A DNA stretch of 64,000 nucleotides from Terebella lapidaria. Its lineage: Eukaryota; Annelida; Polychaeta; Terebellida; Terebellidae. A model generated the notes under the pieces. That model did not search any database and was not told the origin of the DNA. It saw only the letters and a program-made list of their open reading frames with translations. The translations under genes and the position numbers were made by a program. Shown in pieces: positions 56,974 through 64,000 of this stretch. The stretch is taken from NCBI GenBank assembly GCA_949152475.1, contig OX424559.1, positions 20,615,809 through 20,679,808 of the forward strand. The letters run 5' to 3'. The first letter of the stretch is position 1, and each line of letters begins with the position of its first letter.

Positions 56974-59796
56974 CGAGTAGCAGTAGCAGATTTAACGCGT
57001 GAGAGGGGGGGGGGGGGGGGCAATGGTCTCCCTTTTGGTGACCTTTACTTTGACATGACCTTGTAAGTTCAAATATGAGTAACTGTTGTAAAGTAAGGTA
57101 AATGTGGGAACCAATCAGGTACTCTTGAGCATATAGGAAATCTATGTGGCGGACCTTTTAGTGTCCTTCAACTTGATCTCATGTGGCCCTTGGTGGTAAT
57201 TATCATGATTAACACTAACCTGAGATGTTTCTGTACAGTATATTGAACAGTATTAAAACGCATGTCGTTAAAGCTAATTCAGCCCTGAGAGATTTGTAAA
57301 TGCCCACATGTTGGAAAATTGGGAACAAAAAATAGGAGCAAGATCAGGAAATCTTGGAATAACTGTACCTGACTTTCCATCATCTTCGTTTTCTGAGGAC
57401 TCTGGTGTGTATTCGCTGTATGATATTTAATATTTGCAACTATTAATAGAAACCTAGCTCTATATGCAACTATTTTAGATCCGGAGGCCAATTTATTCAT
57501 ACATATATCAGGTCAGGAATAACCATGAGAGTTACCACTCCAGGCCACCTGATTCAACTTCAAAATCACCAGAAAAAAAAAACCCGCCACATATGACTCC
57601 CTTTATGTACATAATCAAGCCTAAGTTTGAAAGATTTGACCTAAAATCTGTGAGAATATCAGATGGATTCACAAGGACGAAAATGAAATGTGTGACCTCC
57701 AAAATCTCGCTTCCGTGTCCTATAATCGTCTGATATCATCGAAATTTGTCGACATATTTTCTTTAGCATACACTTGTACAATACCCACATATGAGGGATC
57801 CATACAATAACTGACACCACAATTATGTCACAGAGTGTCGATACGAATTGGGGAACCATTTTGTCCCTCCAATTCCTTATCCCCTTACTTCCTTTGGCTT
57901 GGAGCCATAAACGCCTCTCATTGATTCCATCTTATAGGATCGTCCTTACGATCCGTAATCAGTGATGGTATTTTAAGAGTTTGCAACCGTTCATTTACGG
58001 TGGTGACACTCATTGTCTCTCTAAGAATCTACCAGATGACTTATAACGTGGCGGGTAATTGTCAATATTGAGTAAAATTATCACCTCCGTTCGATGTACA
58101 CAAATATACAGTATCTACAGTATCAAGCCAGGCCAATCATGTAGATCTCAACTATACCCTGATAATGATTCCCCTCAAAATCAAAAATATCAACCTAGGT
58201 GTAGCGGTGCGTATCGGGTTTGCGAGCATACATATCAGGTATAGGTAATAGGTATATCAAGCTTTCCCGGGGTTATTACATTGTATTTTAAATTGGAGAT
58301 GCACGTTTTATGATTTAAGCTCAAGGTTCATGTACCGCATTGAAAAAGTGCTTTTCTCACCTTATATCTTTGAAAGTTGTTCACAATCCGTTCAATCGAG
58401 TTGCCATATCAACACCTTAGAGAGAACACAGTAGTTAAGCTGCCACAATAAAAGTGCTCTACTAGCAATTTAATGACAGTGAGGTACGAAATATAATTAC
58501 AATGAATTTCAAAGTGTGATTTGTTCAAATCCTTTTACACCCAGTTAACTCTGGTTGGTACCAGCTATTTTTTTCTAATGCTAAAACATTGTTGTAAAAT
58601 TTGTTTCCCTCGGCTACGTCAGGTAAACGATTGTCAAAGTTGATCAACATCTGGAGTATATAACAGACAAGTTTCTAGATTGTGAAGTATGTACCTCCCT
58701 AATTGAACACCTTCGCTACCACGCGAAGTAATGATTAGTTGGAGATACGCTGCCTGTAAGGCCATTACAAATGAAAAAAAGGTTTGTGTGTGTGCGTTTA
58801 TAAATTCAAAGCGATTCGACGAATGAATGTTTTATCTTTCTGGGGATTTACCTCAATGTCTAGCATTCTGTGATTTTATTGGAAGCTTTCTTGAAAACGC
58901 ACTGTGGATGTTCAAATTGCGCTATTATATAGTATTAACATTTTCAATACAGGGTAGGGCAGGGGTGTGTCTGTGTGCATATATTTGTGTTGTTTTTTTT
59001 TCATTTATGGTTCGTTCTTGTTCTAAGTGCTAATACGTACATCTTTGATGCAGTATGGGGAAGGAGTGTGTGTGTATATTTTTGTTTTCATTTTATTCGG
59101 TGTTCGTTCTTGTTTTAATTTCTCTTTTTTTCAGTCAGGGTATTCAGCTCGATGAAACCTCGGGTTTTTCGATATGACAGGACAGTGAGATACCACCGAA
59201 GACATGCGTTTTGGTATAAATAGCCCCTTTGACGCTTGCCGAAGCCCTTCTCTATGCCAGGTCACGGCACCTACATTTGTTCTGATAAATAACAATTGAC
59301 GTGTATAGTGTATTTGTTTTCACTACATATATGAAATTCTAAAAGCACCACTTTAGGACGGGTAAAATCAACAAACTATCAAATTGGTGATGGCCTTATC
59401 TTTGATATGCAGGCACCCAGGCGCTGGGTTTTATACGAGACAACATCCAGGTGCCCTCTCCGCGTTAATTTTCGTATTTGCAACGGTTTGATTTTATTTT
59501 TCGGCTGATATGGATTTCGCCTCGTCATGTGAAATACATGCTTTGTAATTGGCTTTAATCAGGGTACATTGGCTTTAATCAGGATCGATAAGGTGTTCTT
59601 GTTTCGTAAACAATCACGATTATCCATATGTTCTGTTTCAGAGAGAAACTGCGCATTTTCAGTAAAACATCAGTAGGCTTGTTTAAATGCTTTGGTCCTC
59701 TCGGGAAAAGACCAGTACATGTCGGGAAGTCGTTGAACGCGCTCTCATGCACCAACCAAATTAATATTTTGACATTGAACTATTGGAATTAGGAAA
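56974..59796. other. Gene-free stretch upstream of the MACPF gene
   Basis: A poly-G run lies at 57002-57020. GT-rich and T-rich tracts lie near 58950-59130. 'ggctttaatcaggrt' is repeated in tandem at 59550-59585. No exon could be supported. The promoter of the MACPF gene should be in the last part, but I see no clear TATA box. Confidence 0.5.
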
Positions 59797-61836
59797 ATGG
59801 AAACACTCCGTATCTTTAGCACCTCAATATTTTGCGTATTCCTCATATCATATTGCAACGTTTCGCATGCTTTTGTAGTTGGAAACTTTGTTATGGAAAG
59901 CCAAGGATGGGCTATGGAGTATTTTCGCACTCCCAACATCCCCGGTCCACACATCTTCGTTGGATACTTCAACAAGCAACAATTAGATGGTGAATTGGCC
60001 TCCTTCAGCTGCGGCGATCAGAAATATGGCCTTACGTCCGATGTCAATCGTGTGCCAGCTCCGCGTTCAGTTCAGGACCTCGGAAGAATGAACGAAGAGG
60101 ACGAATTGTTTCCAGTGGAACAATTCACGGCAGGTAAATCCAAGTCATACGCCGGCATTTGGTCAGAAAAATGTTTCGTTGGGAGATGGTTGCCTGCAAC
60201 AACATCTTCCTATTCCTTCTCGCCACATTTCGAACAGATTCTATCAGTTTGGATGCTCAAGCATATGGAAGATCTAGGTGACAATGTGCTAGTAGCATAT
60301 GCAACGAAGAAACCTTGTGACTACGGGGAAAGGGTGGATCGTTCTGTCAGAAACTGCTTCGAAATGTTGAGAAATTCCGTTCACGGGAAAAACAAACTGA
60401 AAAAAGACCTGTCGAAGTCATTTTTGTACATCATAACAATCGACAATGTCTTCTACAAACTAAATTGGGACAGTGGAACAATAGAGCAGATCTACGGACA
60501 GAGGCCAGTAAGTTCGGTGTTTGCGAGTTTGATGTTGCCTTTCACGGACGTAGCCTATGGAGTATGTGAAGGAAGAGGACGTCAGACACGGCATGCCGAG
60601 AACACATCACATGTAATTCTCAACAAAAAATCATATAAGTGTCAGCAGACAAATACTACAACAGTCGCAGCTCTGAAGTCTAACACCACGTCATCTGCAC
60701 CGTTGATTGTGTACGACCGAGGGACAGTGTACCACAACTTCGAGGGAAAATCAGAAACCATGCAGCCGTTTACATCAGATCGTTTGGAAAATCTTCTGAA
60801 GGACTCTTGGGCACAACTTCACGATTTGGACAATGACAAACCGCTGAAAAACGTGCCATCCTTTGACTCTGGCGCAGCACTGCGGGAATTGGTCAGAAAC
60901 GAACCTCTGCCAAATATCGGCTATCTGTTTGTTGGGTACATGGCCGAAGAAGGTAATCCCGTGAGTACCTTGGGCATCGATCCCGGATTTAGAAGTCTAC
61001 CTGTGTTCAACGCACGTTACCATAAAAGAAAAACCACAAGTGATATGGCATACACAATACCAGACGGGACATACGCATTGACGTCTTCCTCCTGCCAGAA
61101 ACAGATGACAACCAAAACTTTCTCGGACAGTGCAGCTTACAAAACTGAAATGAAGGCCCATGCCGGAGTTAGAGGTGGATACATGAGTCTGGTCTCCTTC
61201 CAGGCAAACGCAGAGGTGGCGAGAAAGCTGAACAGTATAAACAGCAGCAGTATGGCATTGGTTCATTGTGTTGCATTTTGTCAGAGGTACGTTGTTTCTC
61301 TGGACACATATGATCCTCCGATCCCTTCGAGGTCGTTCCTGACGGCAATAAGGAGAACTAAACTTACTAAAAGTTCAAGTGTTATATCTTTCATCAAAAT
61401 GTACGGAACTCATTATATAAAAGAGCTAACTATGGGTTCGAAAACAGGGGTTGAAATACTGGTGAACAAAGATGTATACAGTAAAGAGAAAGCTAGTGGG
61501 TTTGACATCGAAGGCTCACTATCGGTTAGTTTTCTTGGAAATGCTGCAGCAGGGTACAGTCAAGCTGACAGCGATATAAAACGACTAAATGCAATCACAG
61601 AGGATAAGTTCCTGTTCTCTATTGGAACTTCCTTGCCAAAAGACTCAAAAGAATGGCAAACCAGTAACAAGCTGGAAAAGATAGATAAAATTCCAGGACT
61701 AACTGAAGTATCATCTACGAAACTAAAACAAATATACCAGAAATATAAGTCGCTCAACAACGTGCCTCTGCTTTTTGAGCCAGTGGGTGGCGGTCAGGGC
61801 GTGTTGAGAATGACTCAGAAACCACTTGTTCAGTGA
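59797..61836 (+). CDS. Secreted MACPF-domain protein
   Basis: A single-exon frame of 679 residues. The start is supported by an in-frame TGA five codons upstream and by an N-terminal signal peptide (METLRIFSTSIFCVFLISYC, with likely cleavage after Ser-His-Ala near residue 24). The MACPF fold lies in the C-terminal half, about residues 370-650. It opens with LGIDPGFRSLPVFNARY and carries the family signature YGTHYIKELTMGSKTG at residues 536-551 (Gly-Ser where Gly-Gly is usual). Between and after are the two regions expected to unfurl into membrane hairpins. The N-terminal half (25-360) matches nothing I recognise; it has paired Cys and possible N-glycosylation sites. MACPF proteins oligomerise into pores in immunity, venom or development. 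Which role applies is unknown. No membrane anchor or extra C-terminal domain is visible. Confidence 0.9.
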   Translation: METLRIFSTSIFCVFLISYCNVSHAFVVGNFVMESQGWAMEYFRTPNIPGPHIFVGYFNKQQLDGELASFSCGDQKYGLTSDVNRVPAPRSVQDLGRMNEEDELFPVEQFTAGKSKSYAGIWSEKCFVGRWLPATTSSYSFSPHFEQILSVWMLKHMEDLGDNVLVAYATKKPCDYGERVDRSVRNCFEMLRNSVHGKNKLKKDLSKSFLYIITIDNVFYKLNWDSGTIEQIYGQRPVSSVFASLMLPFTDVAYGVCEGRGRQTRHAENTSHVILNKKSYKCQQTNTTTVAALKSNTTSSAPLIVYDRGTVYHNFEGKSETMQPFTSDRLENLLKDSWAQLHDLDNDKPLKNVPSFDSGAALRELVRNEPLPNIGYLFVGYMAEEGNPVSTLGIDPGFRSLPVFNARYHKRKTTSDMAYTIPDGTYALTSSSCQKQMTTKTFSDSAAYKTEMKAHAGVRGGYMSLVSFQANAEVARKLNSINSSSMALVHCVAFCQRYVVSLDTYDPPIPSRSFLTAIRRTKLTKSSSVISFIKMYGTHYIKELTMGSKTGVEILVNKDVYSKEKASGFDIEGSLSVSFLGNAAAGYSQADSDIKRLNAITEDKFLFSIGTSLPKDSKEWQTSNKLEKIDKIPGLTEVSSTKLKQIYQKYKSLNNVPLLFEPVGGGQGVLRMTQKPLVQ

Positions 61837-62681
61837 AGCATCGGTAGCTATCACGAGGTCTAACTTATCAATACCAGGATAGTGGTATAATACCGTATTT
61901 GCACAGAGCGAAGGTCAGTCGAAAAATTATTGTGGATGGTCGAAAGGTCGTTGCCTTATAGTAAAAGTTACCACATGTTCAGACATATTTTGCAGATGTT
62001 GCGAAGTGAGTGACGTTGTGTGAATCTTGCAAAAGCCAATAATCAAAAGCTGGTGAAATTGTGGTACTTAGTCTAGTGTATAGATTTCATCAATAGAACT
62101 GATAAATAAGCACAAACTATCTTTATGAGCTCTACGATTTTATTTCCATAAATTCAGTATCTATTATCAGTATCATATTTAAATCATTCATTAGTCAATG
62201 GCGCAAATACTTCCGGTATTCCGAAGAAAGCCATTCATGTTTCAATCATTACATTTTTTATATCGTTATATCAAGTTACCAGTGGGCCTACAAAGCAAAC
62301 TCTGATGACACAAATATACCTCTTGAAGATCACTCAATAATAACATTTCAGTGTTATTTTCATGAATAAAATAGTCATTGTTAGCATACTTATCAGAAAG
62401 CCATTACCATGCAAGTAATGAATTGCATTACCATCATCTCAGTCATATTGAATGCATCAATTTGTTAATGGCACATTTACTTCTGGTATTCCGAGGTACG
62501 CCATCTTCATTTGAATCATTACTTATTCATATAGCGTTATACATATTAGATGTAGGTCAATAACTTCAACAAACTATCGGGAGTGTAACATCTGTTATCC
62601 CGGGGAGGGTGGGAGTGGACGTTTATACCTAATATACTGCAAAGTGTTTCGACGTGATTTATTGTCTGCAACGTTCCCAAA
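61837..62681. other. Intergenic region with a ~90-bp diverged duplication
   Basis: A block with 'aatggcgcaaatacttccgg' at about 62186-62275 recurs, diverged, at about 62448-62546 ('aatggcacatttacttctgg'). Otherwise nothing is seen. It contains the 3' flank of the MACPF gene and the 5' flank of the BTB-RING gene. Confidence 0.5.
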
Positions 62682-63545
62682 ATGGCTTCCTTGCCGATGG
62701 ATGACATTGAATTGGATGTAAGCGATGTTGACTTTCACTTGTTGGCATTGAAGTCTGACTATTTCAGAGCTCTCAGGCGATACGACCTGGAATCACCTGA
62801 GGATATCCCCGAGCTCATCCAGGTCCCCTGTTGGATGAATGACATAGATAGCCAGAAAACAATTGTGTTTCATTTTCAACAGGCATTGTATATAATAGGA
62901 GAGCGTATAGATTTAGTTGATGATATAAGCTTGGATTTTTCTATTTTATTACACATAGCCGAGTTTCTCTGTTGTGATTATTTATATTATTTTATTATAT
63001 TCAACGTCAAAGAAACCAGTAATATAAATCCAGTGGATCTTTTCGTTTCTCTTCTAACAACAGGAACGTTTTCCAATAATCACCCCCTTGTTCTCCATAT
63101 GTTAAAGTATTTTCAAATAAATTTTTTACTATCCTCAGCAAAAGTGTGGCAATATTTGACGCCAACTCACAATTGTAGGCCCAAGAAGAAATATGTTTTG
63201 TCTCACTTGAAAAAAATAATTCGTGATTTCACTCGATGTCGTAATCAATTTTGGGGAAAGGCAACACGTTATGGAAAGGTGTGTATTTGCATACTATGCA
63301 CGGAAAAACTGACTATTACTGAAAGTTTTCATGGTGATCACGCCACAATACGATTCCTTCCATGTTGTCTCCCAAACCTGGTCCATATAGAATGCTTTGA
63401 CAATTTTATCGCTACACCAGCACGTTTCCGCTATCATTCTTGTCCGAATTGTCACCAAATTTGGAATTTGGATTTCATTGGTAACTTCATGGCAAATGCC
63501 TATTATGGTACGTTTCAAAAGAGACTGTTCGAAAACTGGACTTGA
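62682..63545 (+). CDS. BTB-like / RING-like protein
   Basis: A single-exon frame of 287 residues; the ATG is in a good context (ccaaaATGG). Residues about 10-115 read like a BTB/POZ or Skp1-type fold: FHLLALKSDYFRALRRYDLE, a central hydrophobic helix, then ILLHIAEFLCCDYLYYFII. Near the C-terminus is a RING-like zinc site: Cys203-x2-Cys206, Cys228/229, His235 and Cys238 (PCCLPNLVHIEC), and Cys254-x2-Cys257. BTB domains recruit substrates to cullin ligases, and RING domains bind E2 enzymes, so an E3 ubiquitin-ligase role is possible but not shown. The spacing of the first loop is longer than in textbook RINGs. A broken relative lies at 43015-43750. Animal or virus origin is open; some DNA viruses carry BTB or RING proteins. 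Confidence 0.7.
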   Translation: MASLPMDDIELDVSDVDFHLLALKSDYFRALRRYDLESPEDIPELIQVPCWMNDIDSQKTIVFHFQQALYIIGERIDLVDDISLDFSILLHIAEFLCCDYLYYFIIFNVKETSNINPVDLFVSLLTTGTFSNNHPLVLHMLKYFQINFLLSSAKVWQYLTPTHNCRPKKKYVLSHLKKIIRDFTRCRNQFWGKATRYGKVCICILCTEKLTITESFHGDHATIRFLPCCLPNLVHIECFDNFIATPARFRYHSCPNCHQIWNLDFIGNFMANAYYGTFQKRLFENWT

Positions 63546-64000
63546 CTACCTTATGTGCCATTTTATTCTCATGCATTGTGTGCTTTTTTTTGGTGATATT
63601 CGTAGTTCGAAACAGTCACGCGTTCATATGATCAAATAATAGCCTATGACAAATTACAGTGAAGATTTTTAGGAATTTAGAAAACACATAATATTATTGT
63701 ATTACGATTTTTCTTTGCTATCAGAGAGACATCATATTAGTGTCTGGTATGTTTAGAAATGTATTCAATGCAGTGTTTGTACTTTATTACTTATTCATCC
63801 ATGGGTTTATTGAATACTTATTATCATGATGTGGGCAAAAATGTACTTAGTTATTTTGTGCATTAGTTTATACAAGTTATTAAATTTATATGTATTTTAT
63901 GGTTTCAGCATCACGAAGTTTAAAATTTGTTGCATGGAATTTAAAGCATTTTTCATAATATTATAGGGCTGCATTATCTAGGTACGTTATGCATTGTGTT
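63546..64000. other. 3' flank of the BTB-RING gene
   Basis: AT-rich sequence. No further gene can be supported before the window ends. Confidence 0.5.

Overview
The window is animal nuclear DNA. It has spliced, phase-consistent exons with GT-AG borders, a Ty3-type LTR retrotransposon, CR1/L2-type LINE pieces, a tRNA-derived SINE, foldback elements and several satellites. SETD8-like and tyrosine-recombinase-like exons, a secreted MACPF protein and a BTB-RING protein all fit a non-vertebrate, probably marine animal. A mollusc or another lophotrochozoan, or an invertebrate deuterostome, is my guess. The phylum cannot be fixed from the sequence alone.

Layout. 1-5.2 kb is gene-poor: a threefold 325-bp repeat and a TA microsatellite. 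About 5.2-40.4 kb (+ strand) is one large spliced gene or gene remnant that I assembled by eye from splice sites and reading phase. It runs: a short start exon, SETD8/KMT5A-like SET exons (6.6-7.4 kb), a long series of small acidic exons (9.1-13.1 and 27.7-30.8 kb), one big exon with a C2H2-like zinc finger and a tyrosine-recombinase (Crypton-like) core (32.5-34.1 kb), several lysine- and aspartate-rich linker exons, and a Myb-like C-terminus ending at 40358. It has an in-frame stop in the SET domain and another before the recombinase core, so it is probably a decayed copy. A 13.2-kb, very young Ty3-type element (13263-26468, minus strand, TTTG target duplication) sits in one intron, and a 5'-truncated LINE (about 34985-36600, minus) in another. 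Small-exon units of about 1.48 kb were tandemly amplified right of the LTR element.

From 40.5 to 42.3 kb is a 21-bp minisatellite with higher-order repeats. From 42.5 to 57 kb is a patchwork: a decayed BTB-RING copy (43.0-43.75 kb), two copies of a 0.74-kb repeat, five foldbacks with different stems but a related GC-rich apex, a LINE tail, a 134-bp tandem array with inverted-repeat-like ends (47.0-48.8 kb), a MITE, a second decayed recombinase-derived gene of the DUF3504/Crypton type (51.0-53.5 kb, minus) and a SINE.

The right end carries the two best intact single-exon genes: a secreted MACPF protein (59797-61836) and a 287-residue protein with a BTB-like N-terminus and a RING-like C-terminus (62682-63545), related to the broken copy at 43 kb. 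I see no operon-like organisation. What ties the window together is repeated capture and decay of recombinase-derived genes, with layered insertions of mobile elements into their introns.
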